NCBI RefSeq assembly: GCF_900635455.1
Contig: NZ_LR134116.1
Location: 4,588,001-4,652,000 of the forward strand
Length of the DNA: 64,000 nucleotides
Source of the DNA: Yersinia intermedia
Lineage (GTDB): Bacteria; Pseudomonadota; Gammaproteobacteria; Enterobacterales; Enterobacteriaceae
Direction of reading: 5' to 3'
The translations under genes were made by a program, and so were the position numbers. Of this stretch, positions 37,907 through 47,686 are shown piece by piece. A model generated the notes under the pieces. That model was not told the origin of the DNA. It was given only the letters and a program-made list of their open reading frames with translations, and searched no databases. The number at the start of each line of letters is the position of its first letter. The stretch's first letter is position 1.

Positions 37907-38343
37907 GTTAAGGCCCATAAGCGTGGGCCTTAACAATCCGCGCTTCCGCACGTATCGCTTGCCTGCTGCGCAGGTTCCCTCGGCTCATCATTACGCTGGC
38001 GGGACGGCTTTATTCGCATCCCTGCTCATGACGCCTAAATCCGCCGTCCATGGCGGATTTCCCTGACTTCATTCTTCACTCGGCAGCTCAAATGTGCTTT
38101 TAAAGTCAAAAGAGAAAATCAAAACCTAAAGCGATGGTTTTGACGTTGAGCGCAATCAGGAATATTGCCGGCAAGGAGTGAGGGTAGAGTAAGCGGGCAT
38201 GGACGCCCGCGAAAAGCGCGCTTGAGCAGGAGCGAATCGCGCTGGCTCGTCAGCCCGAAAGACGCGGGCGGTTTACCCGCAGGGCAATATTTCGCGCAGG
38301 CGCGGGATTGCACAAGGGACCACGCTTATGGCCCCTTTGCCGG
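37907..38343. repeat. Composite inverted element: two diverged ~200-bp structured copies, head to head
   Basis: No gene is supported here. The left end has GTTAAGGCCCA-TAAGCG-TGGGCCTTAAC, a perfect 11-bp stem. The right end, read on the other strand, has AAGGGGCCATAAGCGTGGTCC and then CAATCCCGCGC, matching the left end's CAATCCGCGC. The similarity continues inwards: each half has a stem around a shared GTCCATG loop (CCGCC-GTCCATG-GCGG at 38042-38056 and GCGGGC-ATGGAC-GCCCGC at 38195-38212). The halves meet near 38115 at another stem, TCAAAACC/GGTTTTGA. The block is GC-richer than its flanks. I know of no named family for it. Confidence 0.65.
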
Positions 38344-38429
38344 TTGGTTCATCGCAGGTTAAGTAAACTCAGTTGCTTTAACAACCGAACCGATCACCAA
38401 ATCAAATCAACCTAAATCAACCAAAACCA

Positions 38430-39149
38430 TCACTGCATGACACTCGCTACACTCTTCTGCGCTGTCATCATCGCCGGGTACTTGGCGACTAAATTAGCCA
38501 TCATCGTGTTATATAGCGCCGCTTGCTGTGGGGTCTGGAATTGAACACCGCCATTATTGAAGGTAACCTGCGTACCCTGCTGCTGTAAGAAATCGCCAAC
38601 TTGCGCCAGATCCTGCACAAAAGCAGAAATCACCGGCACTGCTGGGATCAATACATTGGCTGGCTGAGTCACAATATTGTCGAAAGCTTTATTAAATACC
38701 ACTTTCAAATCATCGGGCTGCTTCAATACAGCAACAGCACTATCAGCTTGCGTTTTTGCCGTACGAATCTGTTGCACTAACAAGTTCAATGCACCTGCGG
38801 ACTGCTGTAACGCATCACGCTTGGCAAGATAATCCTGCGCCACACGAATCTCATTGATTTGAGTAATCGCCGGGGTCAAGCTGGCATCGACAGATTTGGT
38901 AAGTTGCTGTGAAAAAGTGACTAAAATCGCGTAATCACTGACATAAGGGCCAAACTTCTGCTTTTGATCTTCGCTCAGTGTTGGCAGTTTCATTCCACTA
39001 CGCATCACTGTATTTTGCAGATAATCAATAAAAGCCTTACGTTGTTCTGGCTCTTTATCCCCGCAGGCGGTCAATTGGAACACCACCAGTAACGCCAGTA
39101 ATGGCGCTAACCAACGTGAATATCGGGCTGTATTCAGTGCAAAAGTCAT
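38430..39149 (-). CDS. yiaF: YiaF-like DUF3053 lipoprotein
   Basis: I chose ATG 39149 (239 residues) because AGGAG precedes it at about ten bases. A basic N-terminus and hydrophobic stretch end in the lipobox-like QLTAC, so the mature protein would be a lipoprotein anchored at Cys. The body is helical (KAFIDYLQNTVMRSGMKLPTLSEDQKQKFGPYVSDYAILVTFSQQ) and matches E. coli YiaF along its length. The function is unknown. Gln follows two residues before the Cys in the signal, so processing seems normal. It lies downstream of glyS as a separate gene. Confidence 0.88.
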   Translation of the reverse strand: MTFALNTARYSRWLAPLLALLVVFQLTACGDKEPEQRKAFIDYLQNTVMRSGMKLPTLSEDQKQKFGPYVSDYAILVTFSQQLTKSVDASLTPAITQINEIRVAQDYLAKRDALQQSAGALNLLVQQIRTAKTQADSAVAVLKQPDDLKVVFNKAFDNIVTQPANVLIPAVPVISAFVQDLAQVGDFLQQQGTQVTFNNGGVQFQTPQQAALYNTMMANLVAKYPAMMTAQKSVASVMQ

Positions 39150-39334
39150 GTGAAACTGCTCCTGTAGTAAGTACTTATTTTCACAAATTCTATTCTTATC
39201 ACCCAACTCCAGTGTTAAGAATAGCTAAGGGGAGCGCTTTACCCTTAATTACTTGACGTTGCCAGGGGTTTACCTGCCTGCAACGCCAAATTCGTTGGAT
39301 AAATACGCTCCCCTGTTGCCAATCAAGGGCAGAA

Positions 39335-41404
39335 TTACTGTAATAACGAAATATCAGCAACCTGCAAGAATAGCTCGCGTAATTTGCTCAGCAATGTCAG
39401 GCGGTTGACCCGCACTGCATCGTCCTCTGCCATGACCATAACACTGTCGAAGAACTCATCGACAGTTTCCCGCAGAGCAGCCAGTTCCACCAGCGCTTCC
39501 TGATAGTTACCCGCAGCAAAGACCGGCTCCAGCTTATCGCGCAATACCACTAAATGTGTTGCCAGTTTCAGCTCTGCCGGCTCTTTTAACACCGAGGCAT
39601 GAACATGGTCATTCAGGGTATCCGTGGATTTCGCCAGAATATTCGATACACGCTTGTTAGCAGCAGCTAATGTCGCCGCAGCATCCAGGGTACGGAAATA
39701 GGTCACCGCCTTCACCCGGGCATCAAAATCAGCCGGTTTGGTTGGGCGACGAGCCAGTACCGCCTGAATGGTGTCAACGCTGTGACCTTCATCCTGATAC
39801 CAGGCACGGAAACGGCCTAGCATGAACTCAATCACTTCATCGACCACGTTGCCATTAGTCAGCTTGCTGCCATACAGGCGCACCGCTTCTTCAGTCAGCG
39901 TTTGCAGATCAAGCGGCAAGTTCTTCTCGACGATAATACGCAATACACCCAACGCCGCACGGCGTAGCGCAAACGGGTCTTTATCACCTTTCGGATGTTG
40001 ACCAATACCGAAAATACCGGCCAATGTGTCCATCTTATCGGCAATCGCTAATGCACAAGCAACGGGGTTCGACGGCAAATCATCACCGGCAAAACGTGGC
40101 TGATATTGCTCATTCAGCGCAACAGCAACATCTTCAGCTTCACCGTCGTGACGGGCATAGTGCATCCCCATCACACCTTGAGTATCGGTGAATTCAAACA
40201 CCATGTTGGTCATCAGGTCACATTTGGACAACAGACCTGCACGGGTAGCATGGTTAACGTCCGCGCCAATCTGGGCGGCAACCCAGCCCGCCAATGCTTG
40301 GATACGGTCGGTCTTGTCACGCAACGTCCCCAATTGCTGTTGGAACAGCACGGTTTCCAGGCGTGGCAAATTGTCTTCCAGGCGCTTTTTACGGTCAGTC
40401 TTAAAGAAAAACTCCGCATCGGCCAGACGTGGGCGAACCACTTTCTCGTTACCGGAAATAATCTGTTGAGGATCTTTAGATTCAATATTGGCAACAAAAA
40501 TGAAGTTGGGCAGCAAGCTACCGGCCGCATCGTAAACCGGGAAGTACTTCTGGTCACCTTTCATGGTGTAGACCAGCGCTTCCGCAGGTACTGCCAGGAA
40601 TTTCTCTTCAAACTTGGCAGTTAACACCACCGGCCATTCAACCAGCGACGTCACTTCTTCCAACAGACTTTCACTCAGATCAGCAATACCGCCAATCTTC
40701 TGCGCTGCCAGTTCCGCATCACGCTTGATTATAGATTTACGTAATTCATAGTCAGCAATGACTTTACCGCGCTCCAGCAAAATCTGCGGGTATTGGTCAG
40801 CGCTATCAATGGTGAATTCCGCTTCACCCATAAAGCGGTGACCACGGATAACACGATCTGAATCGATACCTAACACGGTGCCAGGGATCAATTCGCTGCC
40901 TAACAGCAGGGTTACAGTATGAACCGGGCGAACGAATTGGGTTTCTTTATCACCCCAACGCATCAATTTAGGAATAGGCAGCTTACTCAGCGCGGTATTC
41001 ACCATGCCTGCCAGCAGTAATTGTGCTGATTGGCCTTTGACATGGGCGCGATACAGCAGCCATTCGCCTTTGTCAGTAACCAGACGTTCGGCCTGATCGA
41101 CTGTAATACCACAACCCCGTGCCCAGCCTTCGGCGGCTTTGCTCGGTTTACCTTCAGCATCAAAGGCTTGCGCAATAGCAGGGCCGCGCTTTTCAACTTC
41201 ACGATCCGCCTGAGCAGCGCTTAAATCGGTCACTTTTACCGCCAGACGGCGCGGCGCAGCATACCAAACCACCTCGCCATGCGGCAGGTTGGCGTTATCC
41301 AATTCAGCAGTAAAGTTGGCAGCAAAAGATTCGGCCAGAGAACGAAGAGCCTTCGGCGGCAGCTCTTCCGTGCCGATTTCCACCAGGAAAGTCTGTTGAG
41401 TCAT
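39335..41404 (-). CDS. glyS: GlyS, glycyl-tRNA synthetase beta subunit
   Basis: Beta subunit of the alpha2beta2 glycyl-tRNA synthetase, needed for tRNA recognition and editing-like functions. It has 689 residues, as in E. coli. The N-terminus [23 protein letters not shown] is the family signature. [26 protein letters not shown], the central HD-type region and the C-terminal anticodon-binding-like region ([25 protein letters not shown]) are all present. It starts nine bases after glyQ and is translated from the same message. Confidence 0.98.
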   Translation of the reverse strand: MTQQTFLVEIGTEELPPKALRSLAESFAANFTAELDNANLPHGEVVWYAAPRRLAVKVTDLSAAQADREVEKRGPAIAQAFDAEGKPSKAAEGWARGCGITVDQAERLVTDKGEWLLYRAHVKGQSAQLLLAGMVNTALSKLPIPKLMRWGDKETQFVRPVHTVTLLLGSELIPGTVLGIDSDRVIRGHRFMGEAEFTIDSADQYPQILLERGKVIADYELRKSIIKRDAELAAQKIGGIADLSESLLEEVTSLVEWPVVLTAKFEEKFLAVPAEALVYTMKGDQKYFPVYDAAGSLLPNFIFVANIESKDPQQIISGNEKVVRPRLADAEFFFKTDRKKRLEDNLPRLETVLFQQQLGTLRDKTDRIQALAGWVAAQIGADVNHATRAGLLSKCDLMTNMVFEFTDTQGVMGMHYARHDGEAEDVAVALNEQYQPRFAGDDLPSNPVACALAIADKMDTLAGIFGIGQHPKGDKDPFALRRAALGVLRIIVEKNLPLDLQTLTEEAVRLYGSKLTNGNVVDEVIEFMLGRFRAWYQDEGHSVDTIQAVLARRPTKPADFDARVKAVTYFRTLDAAATLAAANKRVSNILAKSTDTLNDHVHASVLKEPAELKLATHLVVLRDKLEPVFAAGNYQEALVELAALRETVDEFFDSVMVMAEDDAVRVNRLTLLSKLRELFLQVADISLLQ

Positions 41405-41413
41405 GACAGCCTC

Positions 41414-42328
41414 TTAGTTCTGATTCTTTTTGCACATAGGGAAGCCCAACGCCTCGCGGGAAGCATAATAAGCCTCGGCGACAGCTTTGGTCAGCGTACG
41501 AATGCGCAGAATATAGCGTTGGCGCTCGGTCACCGAGATGGCTTTACGGGCGTCCAGCAGGTTAAACGTATGGCCAGCTTTCAGAATGCGCTCATAAGCG
41601 GGCAGCGGCAGCGGGTTTTCCAGTGCCAGCAGCGACTGAGCTTCTTTCTCATACTGTTCAAAGCAGGAGAACAGGAAATCCACATCGGCGTATTCGAAAT
41701 TATAGGTGGATTGCTCCACTTCATTCTGATGATAAATATCGCCATAAGTGGTTTTGCCCAGTGGGCCGTCGCACCAAATCAGGTCATAAACGCTGTCTAC
41801 GCCCTGAATGTACATCGCTAAACGTTCCAGACCATAGGTTATCTCGCCAGTGACCGGTTTACATTCCAAACCGCCCACTTGCTGGAAGTAAGTGAATTGC
41901 GTCACTTCCATCCCGTTCAACCACACTTCCCAGCCCAGACCCCAGGCACCCAAGGTCGGGTTCTCCCAGTTATCTTCGACAAAGCGGATATCGTGGATAG
42001 TCGGGTCCAGACCCAGTTCTCTCAGCGAGCCTAAATACAGCTCCTGAATGTTGTCTGGTGAAGGCTTAATGATCACCTGGAACTGATAATAGTGTTGCAG
42101 GCGATTTGGGTTCTCACCGTAGCGACCATCGGTCGGGCGGCGTGAAGGTTGTACATATGCGGCAGCGATTGGCTCTGGGCCAAGTGCACGCAGGCAGGTC
42201 ATTGGGTGGGAGGTACCCGCGCCGACTTCCATGTCCAGTGGTTGAACAATGGTGCAGCCTTGGCGCGCCCAATAGTCCTGTAACGTCAGGATCAGGCCCT
42301 GAAAGGTCTTGGTATCAAACTTTTGCAT
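41414..42328 (-). CDS. glyQ: GlyQ, glycyl-tRNA synthetase alpha subunit
   Basis: Catalytic alpha subunit that activates glycine with ATP and charges tRNA(Gly). It has 304 residues (E. coli 303). Class II features include the N-terminal [36 protein letters not shown] and the block [27 protein letters not shown]. The C-terminus [32 protein letters not shown] is conserved. First gene of glyQS, divergent from tag. Confidence 0.98.
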   Translation of the reverse strand: MQKFDTKTFQGLILTLQDYWARQGCTIVQPLDMEVGAGTSHPMTCLRALGPEPIAAAYVQPSRRPTDGRYGENPNRLQHYYQFQVIIKPSPDNIQELYLGSLRELGLDPTIHDIRFVEDNWENPTLGAWGLGWEVWLNGMEVTQFTYFQQVGGLECKPVTGEITYGLERLAMYIQGVDSVYDLIWCDGPLGKTTYGDIYHQNEVEQSTYNFEYADVDFLFSCFEQYEKEAQSLLALENPLPLPAYERILKAGHTFNLLDARKAISVTERQRYILRIRTLTKAVAEAYYASREALGFPMCKKNQN

Positions 42329-42584
42329 GTTGGATTCGCACGCGATACAAGTGGATTAAAATGGAATGGGCCAGTATACCCGTTGACCGTAAGATATACA
42401 GCCAGAATCCAGTAAGATGCAACAATCAAGATCGATTTGTCGATAAAATGAGCCTTTCACTGTATTCCAACTGGCTATTTTGCGCTGTGCCCGCAAAGGT
42501 AAAGAGTCCGTCGATAGGTTGCTAATCAGCTAATGAACAGCGATCATCCCCTGCTGAGACAGATAATAAAAAGGAAGATGAGTT

Positions 42585-43157
42585 ATGAGTCTACAACGCT
42601 GCGGTTGGGTCACCTCTGATCCTCTCTATCTCGCTTATCACGACACTGAATGGGGTATCCCACGCACCGACAGTCAGGCGCTGTTCGAAATGCTCTGCCT
42701 CGAAGGGCAACAAGCCGGGCTTTCATGGATAACCGTGCTGAAAAAACGTGAACACTATCGCAAGTGCTTCTATAATTTTGATCCCGTGCGAGTGGCGAAA
42801 ATGGGGCCGGACGATGTAGAAAAACGGGTGCTGGACAGCGGCATTATCCGCCATCGCGGTAAGATTCAAGCCATTATCACCAATGCACAAGCTTATCTGG
42901 CCATGGAAGCCAACGGTGAGGATTTTTCGCGCTTTATCTGGAGTTTTGTTGATGGTGAGCCAAAAATTAACCATTGGTGGTGTCTGGCAGAATCACCCGC
43001 AACCACACCCGTATCAGATGCAATGTCAAAGGCATTGAAAAAACGCGGTTTTAAATTTATCGGCTCCACTATTTGCTACGCCTTTATGCAAGCCAGCGGT
43101 TTAGTGAACGACCATCTGGCAAGCTGTTTTTGTCACCCGGATAACGCCGTAAAATGA
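42585..43157 (+). CDS. tag: Tag, DNA-3-methyladenine glycosylase I
   Basis: Removes 3-methyladenine from alkylated DNA to start base excision repair. It has 190 residues (E. coli 187). The start MSLQRCGWVTSDPLYLAYHDTEWGIP contains the Cys that with later His/Cys residues (NDHLASCFCH) binds the structural zinc. The helix-hairpin-helix-type core is GLSWITVLKKREHYRKCF with the substrate pocket residues. AAGGAAG precedes the ATG. Its last four bases overlap the yiaC start. Confidence 0.97.
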   Translation: MSLQRCGWVTSDPLYLAYHDTEWGIPRTDSQALFEMLCLEGQQAGLSWITVLKKREHYRKCFYNFDPVRVAKMGPDDVEKRVLDSGIIRHRGKIQAIITNAQAYLAMEANGEDFSRFIWSFVDGEPKINHWWCLAESPATTPVSDAMSKALKKRGFKFIGSTICYAFMQASGLVNDHLASCFCHPDNAVK

Positions 43158-43621
43158 TTCGACCTTACCAACCAAGCGATCTCGATGACCTGATGCAACT
43201 GTGGCTGACCAGTACCATTGCTGCGCATCCTTTTGTGGCCGAACAATACTGGCACGAGAGCGCCCCGTTGGTACGGAATACCTATCTCCCAGCGGCCCGC
43301 ACCTGGCTATATTTGTCAGCGGAAACTACCGGTGATACGAACCCCATTGCAGGCTTTATTAGTATTCTCGAAGAACAACTGGTAGGGGCGCTGTTCGTCA
43401 CCCAATCCATGCACGGTAAGGGGATTGGGCAAGCGTTGATGGATTACGTTCAACAACACTACCACGCTCTAACCCTAGAGGTTTATCAACGAAACCTGCG
43501 TGCCTATCATTTCTATCGTAAGCAAGGGTTTACCGTTGCAGGGAAAGCCTATAATGCGGAAACCAAAAACACTATCCTGACCCTGCATTGGCAGCGCCCA
43601 TTTAACTCATCCCTGCTTTAA
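43154..43621 (+). CDS. yiaC: YiaC-like GNAT N-acetyltransferase
   Basis: A 155-residue GNAT protein. E. coli YiaC acetylates lysines on proteins and affects migration. The motif A region is TQSMHGKGIGQALMDYVQ (Q/R-x-x-G-x-G/A pattern) near residues 89-106, and the C-terminal LRAYHFYRKQGFTVAGK is the usual GNAT alpha4-beta6 segment. Its start overlaps the tag stop by four bases (ATGA), so the two are translationally coupled, as in E. coli. Confidence 0.93.
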   Translation: MIRPYQPSDLDDLMQLWLTSTIAAHPFVAEQYWHESAPLVRNTYLPAARTWLYLSAETTGDTNPIAGFISILEEQLVGALFVTQSMHGKGIGQALMDYVQQHYHALTLEVYQRNLRAYHFYRKQGFTVAGKAYNAETKNTILTLHWQRPFNSSLL

Positions 43622-43723
43622 TTCTCCCTGCATCTGACAAATTTTAATAGCCGTATCAAACATGCAACCGCATTACTCTATTCCTGAGCCTATTTTCCTG
43701 TGGGAATAAGTGAGGGGTTGAAT

Positions 43724-45178
43724 ATGACAAGGACATTGCTAAGCATCCAATTAGCCTTAACTCTCTTAATAACATTACCCCCATTAGCTATTGCAGATAA
43801 CGGTAAAAATAGAGAGGTTTGTTTATATTCTGAAGATCAATATCAAGTTGAAACAGAAGTAACGGACAACACTGAATATAGTGGATGCAGTAGAAAGGTA
43901 CGGGATGCCGCTGGCACGCTAGGCTGCGCCTTCATCCCCGCCTTGGCGATTTATAATTATGTTACGCATAGCCATTGTGATCAGGCGGATAAATTATGGC
44001 GTCAGATATCACATTGGTTTTCCAATGATAATCAAGACAAGGTGGTATTGGTTAGTGGCCAGTCCCCATTGCTTAAACCACACCCCGCACGGCCCAAATA
44101 TAGCGATGACGAAGCCAATCTCCTCACGCTGACCTTAAGCAAAATTGACACTCGATTACATAATCAGGCACTCACACTACCGGCCAGCGCAAGATTTTGT
44201 AAAACCTCGCTCGATAATATTCTCGCTGCGCGCTATCCCCGCAGCCCGGATGAAAACTGCCCTAGTTGGGTATCAAAAGTCTTGGCCGATTTTACCCTGT
44301 TATTCGGTCATTCTGTGCGGGACTGGACGCCTGAGCAACTACAGAATGTCGTTACGCGGATTGACGCACAACACTCAACTGGCTATGTGGGCAGCGATCA
44401 GGCCACTGAGGGTCATCTGGTCACTGGCATCCGCGCGATTATCCAACAATTGGGATTGACTGAAACCATCCGGCAGATCACCCACGCATTTCGCTATGCC
44501 CAATTAAATTATGCCAATTACGTCGAGCATAATCCCAGCGCTACGCAATCACCTGCCGCCGCACAGGCTCTTCCGTTAGGGGAATATTCACTTTCTCTGG
44601 AATCTTATCACTATCCCGCCGAGCCGCCCGCTGTCCGTATTCGTCAGCATAATGAATGGGTGACCAGACCCGACTTACATTTTGCGGTGGAGATCATTGA
44701 TGCCAACACCACTGACAGGTCAGCTATTCTTCTCGCGCACACAGTGATGGATCATTGGTTTAATACTTATCTTTTCACACCATTAAAAACTGACCAGCAA
44801 GGTAACCCCGTCACTGACCTTGACCGCACTATCAGCGCGGCACGCACTACCAGTACCTCACTGTTGCTTGAGTTGGAAAACACCAGTAATGACTATCTGT
44901 TTGTGATGGTGAGGCTTGAGGGCGAGATTGTTAGTGTGCTGGGGGCCGCGAAAGGGAACGCTACCGATGAGTTCTATATCGATGTTTCGGTGAGTGCCCC
45001 GCGCAATGTACTAACACCAAATGCAGAGGGGAATATTCGCGGAGCAGGTACCGCAGCAGTACATGAATTGGCCCGTTATTTAAAAGAAAATGGAGTGAAA
45101 ACATTACGCTCTAGCGTTATTTCACAACCCTCTGCCCGAATAAAAATGAAGCTAGGTTTCAAACATGATGAGTTTTGA
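43724..45178 (+). CDS. Exported protein with GNAT-like C-terminus (short paralogue), family not recognised
   Basis: I chose ATG 43724 (484 residues) with GAGGGG upstream. A signal peptide covers residues 1-24 (cleavage after LAIA). Residues 30-41 (EVCLYSEDQYQ) match the start of the beta/gamma-crystallin domain of the next protein, but the rest of that domain is missing. From about residue 60 to the end it parallels the next protein: DAAGTLGCAFIPALAIYNYVTH, ALTLPASARFCKTSLDNILAARYPR, LADFTLLFG. Paired Cys (68/85 and 159/179) keep their spacing in both, suggesting disulfides. Residues about 390-484 look like a GNAT acetyl-CoA site: strand, RGAGTAAVHELARYL, strand, then SARIKMKLGFKHDEF. No known family name; an exported effector or toxin is inference. 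Confidence 0.75.
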   Translation: MTRTLLSIQLALTLLITLPPLAIADNGKNREVCLYSEDQYQVETEVTDNTEYSGCSRKVRDAAGTLGCAFIPALAIYNYVTHSHCDQADKLWRQISHWFSNDNQDKVVLVSGQSPLLKPHPARPKYSDDEANLLTLTLSKIDTRLHNQALTLPASARFCKTSLDNILAARYPRSPDENCPSWVSKVLADFTLLFGHSVRDWTPEQLQNVVTRIDAQHSTGYVGSDQATEGHLVTGIRAIIQQLGLTETIRQITHAFRYAQLNYANYVEHNPSATQSPAAAQALPLGEYSLSLESYHYPAEPPAVRIRQHNEWVTRPDLHFAVEIIDANTTDRSAILLAHTVMDHWFNTYLFTPLKTDQQGNPVTDLDRTISAARTTSTSLLLELENTSNDYLFVMVRLEGEIVSVLGAAKGNATDEFYIDVSVSAPRNVLTPNAEGNIRGAGTAAVHELARYLKENGVKTLRSSVISQPSARIKMKLGFKHDEF

Positions 45179-45268
45179 TATTTGCTCAAATATGTGATGG
45201 GAATATTTATTATTAAATAGTGTCGCCATTTTTATTAAAACTCTCAGCTCATAAAAAAGGAGTTAATT

Positions 45269-47431
45269 ATGCAGTTGAATTTTATAAGTAAAAGTTTAAC
45301 ATTACTATTTTTTATAACCACCACGGCGATTTCCAGCGGAATGGGCGGTTATGTCACCCTTCCACCTGAGGTATGTTTATATTCAGAAGACAAATTCCAA
45401 GGGAAATCAAAATGTTTTGCCAATAAAGAGAACGCTGATCTTTTTAACGAAGACGATACAATGATAGGTAATGACAATGCTTCATCAACTCATATTCCCG
45501 ATGGGTTGTTAGCTACCATATATAAAAACGATGATTATAACCCACCCTATTTTAATTTAACTGAATCTATCGGGCAGAACGGTTTAGCTGATTTAGACAT
45601 GGATAATGAAATTAGCAGCATTAAAGTTACTTATTCGCCCATTGAAGGTTGTAGTAAACGTTGTGCTATTTTAAAACGAATGCAACTGCCCTTATCCGAT
45701 ATTTTTGCCCAACATTGGAATAGTCCAGCCTATCCTAATAAACAAGTTTTACTGAGTTTTGATATTAATGATAAGAGTACTTTTATGGCGGAATTATCTT
45801 TAGGGCCAATAATATGGTTTGTTAACAGAGAATTACTCATCTTTAATAATTCGCAGAATAATGAACCGCTGGCATTCCGCATTCACCCAGATGCTAATCG
45901 ATTTTCCCTGTTATTTCATCTAAACAACAATAGTATTGCAGTGGATTTTATGGAAAGTCGTGGCACTGAACAGATAGCCTTATCCCCCACTATAACGCTC
46001 AGGAATGCTCCCTTTGATCGTCCCGTAGAAACCTCAACCCTCATCATTAATAACACCAGTAAGCAGCCACTGATCATCGACCAAATAGTGATGGCGGCTA
46101 GCACTGAAGATATTCAGTCTGTGCACCATAGAAGCGAACGGGATACCGCCGGAACATTAGGCTGTGCCTTTATTCCCGCGCTGGCGATTTATAATTACGT
46201 CACTCACAGTCGCTGCAATCAGGGCGATACGCTGTGGAGTAAAGTAAAACATTGGTTTTCTGATGATAACAAAGCTAAATCGGTTGTGATTACCACCAAG
46301 CCCCCCTTACTTGAACCACAGTCACAACTCACAGAAAATAGTGATAACGCGGGACTGATATTAACCAAGTTCGACACCCAATTACATAATCAGGCACTTA
46401 CACTACCCGCCACCGCGCAATTTTGTAAAACCTCGATGGATAATATCCTCGCCGAACGTTATCCCCGTGATTTAGATGTGAGCTGCCGTCTGTGGGTATC
46501 AAGAATATTGGCCGATTTCACGCTGTTATTCGGTACTTCATTGCGCGACTGGACGCAGGATGTTTTGCGCCGGGTATTAATACAAATTAATACTCATGAT
46601 ACGACGGGCTTTGCAATCAGCGATACGGCAGCGGAAAGTCGCTTGGTAAATGAGGTCCAGTCAGTTATTCGTCAATTCGGAATAGATGAAACCATCCACC
46701 AAATAGCTCTGGCTTTTGATTATGCGAGATTAAATTACGCACGCTATCTGGCGCACAACCCCACCCCTACTGAATCCCCCTCTGGTGCACAGCGCTTGCC
46801 GTTAGGCACATATTCACTCTCTTTGGCCTCTTATCATTACCCCACCGATCCGCCTGCTGCGCGAGTGCTTGAGAATGATCAATGGGTCACCCACCCCGAT
46901 TTATATTTTGATGTCGATATTTTTGATTCCACCCTCCCGACACGGCCAGATATTGATGCCGCTTTTATGGATGGTGCTTTAGCGGCGGTAGGTGCATGGT
47001 CTGACATTTATAACGCGGCACCCATCTATTACCACATAACTAACGAACCCTGGTCGGAACAGAACCGAACTATCGAGGCTGGACGGATAAACAATTTCGT
47101 CCTATATAGCGAATTACTCGCACCTGAAAATAACTATGTGTACGTAGCAGTACGGCTACAAGGAGATATTGTCAGCATTCTGGCAGCCAGGAGAGATGAA
47201 ACTTTTGAGAATAGTCACGAAAACTACTACGTCGAATTTTTTGTAACTGATCCCAACTATGTACTGATGCCAGAGGATGAAGGGAGTATTCGTGGGGCAG
47301 GGAGCGCCGCACTGCACGGGCTGGCGCGTTATTTACAACAACATGGGGTGAAAGTTTTGCGTTTTCGCGCCCCGAGTCAACCCGCAGCACGAGTGAGTAC
47401 AAAACTCGGCTTCAAACATGATGAGTTTTGA
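45269..47431 (+). CDS. Exported protein, beta/gamma-crystallin-like N-terminus and GNAT-like C-terminus (long paralogue)
   Basis: 720 residues; ATG 45269 with AAGGAG upstream. Signal peptide about 1-23. Residues 35-121 have the beta/gamma-crystallin pattern: VCLYSEDKFQGKSKCF, then ATIYKNDDY and NEISSIKVTY. Residues 128-285 are beta-rich with no family I recognise. From 290 on it parallels the upstream paralogue (RDTAGTLGCAFIPALAIYNYVTHS; FCKTSMDNILAERYPR; LADFTLLFGTSLRDWT), with Cys 299/316 and 386/406 at the same spacing. The C-terminus, about 620-720, looks like a GNAT fold: VAVRLQGDIVSIL, VEFFVTDP, RGAGSAALHGLARYL (675-689), LRFRAP and LGFKHDEF. The first ~900 bases are clearly more AT-rich than the rest. 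Function unknown. Confidence 0.75.
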   Translation: MQLNFISKSLTLLFFITTTAISSGMGGYVTLPPEVCLYSEDKFQGKSKCFANKENADLFNEDDTMIGNDNASSTHIPDGLLATIYKNDDYNPPYFNLTESIGQNGLADLDMDNEISSIKVTYSPIEGCSKRCAILKRMQLPLSDIFAQHWNSPAYPNKQVLLSFDINDKSTFMAELSLGPIIWFVNRELLIFNNSQNNEPLAFRIHPDANRFSLLFHLNNNSIAVDFMESRGTEQIALSPTITLRNAPFDRPVETSTLIINNTSKQPLIIDQIVMAASTEDIQSVHHRSERDTAGTLGCAFIPALAIYNYVTHSRCNQGDTLWSKVKHWFSDDNKAKSVVITTKPPLLEPQSQLTENSDNAGLILTKFDTQLHNQALTLPATAQFCKTSMDNILAERYPRDLDVSCRLWVSRILADFTLLFGTSLRDWTQDVLRRVLIQINTHDTTGFAISDTAAESRLVNEVQSVIRQFGIDETIHQIALAFDYARLNYARYLAHNPTPTESPSGAQRLPLGTYSLSLASYHYPTDPPAARVLENDQWVTHPDLYFDVDIFDSTLPTRPDIDAAFMDGALAAVGAWSDIYNAAPIYYHITNEPWSEQNRTIEAGRINNFVLYSELLAPENNYVYVAVRLQGDIVSILAARRDETFENSHENYYVEFFVTDPNYVLMPEDEGSIRGAGSAALHGLARYLQQHGVKVLRFRAPSQPAARVSTKLGFKHDEF

Positions 47432-47686
47432 TAGTGAGGTTTCTAGTGATATTCGGCAGTCGTAAAGCGCTTTTCTGTGCTTTTTCTGCCGACAAACGCA
47501 GCATTTAGACCAACGCCACAGCACTATGAGAGTTTTCTCAATGGTATTCTCCCCCTTTTTACCGGATAACGATGGCAGATAAAAACCAGCAACGGTGCTT
47601 ACCGCTGGTTAATGATTTTTTAATCTGCTATTGGGCGACGTTATCTATTTTTTCGCCGAAATAGAGTGCCATTTAAGGGAAATTCA

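Noticed and set aside
38119..38362. Overlapping frames of about 64 residues on both strands inside the structured element near 38.1 kb
   Set aside because: They exist on both strands over the same GC-rich inverted repeat, lack ribosome sites and have low-complexity Arg/Ser-rich translations.
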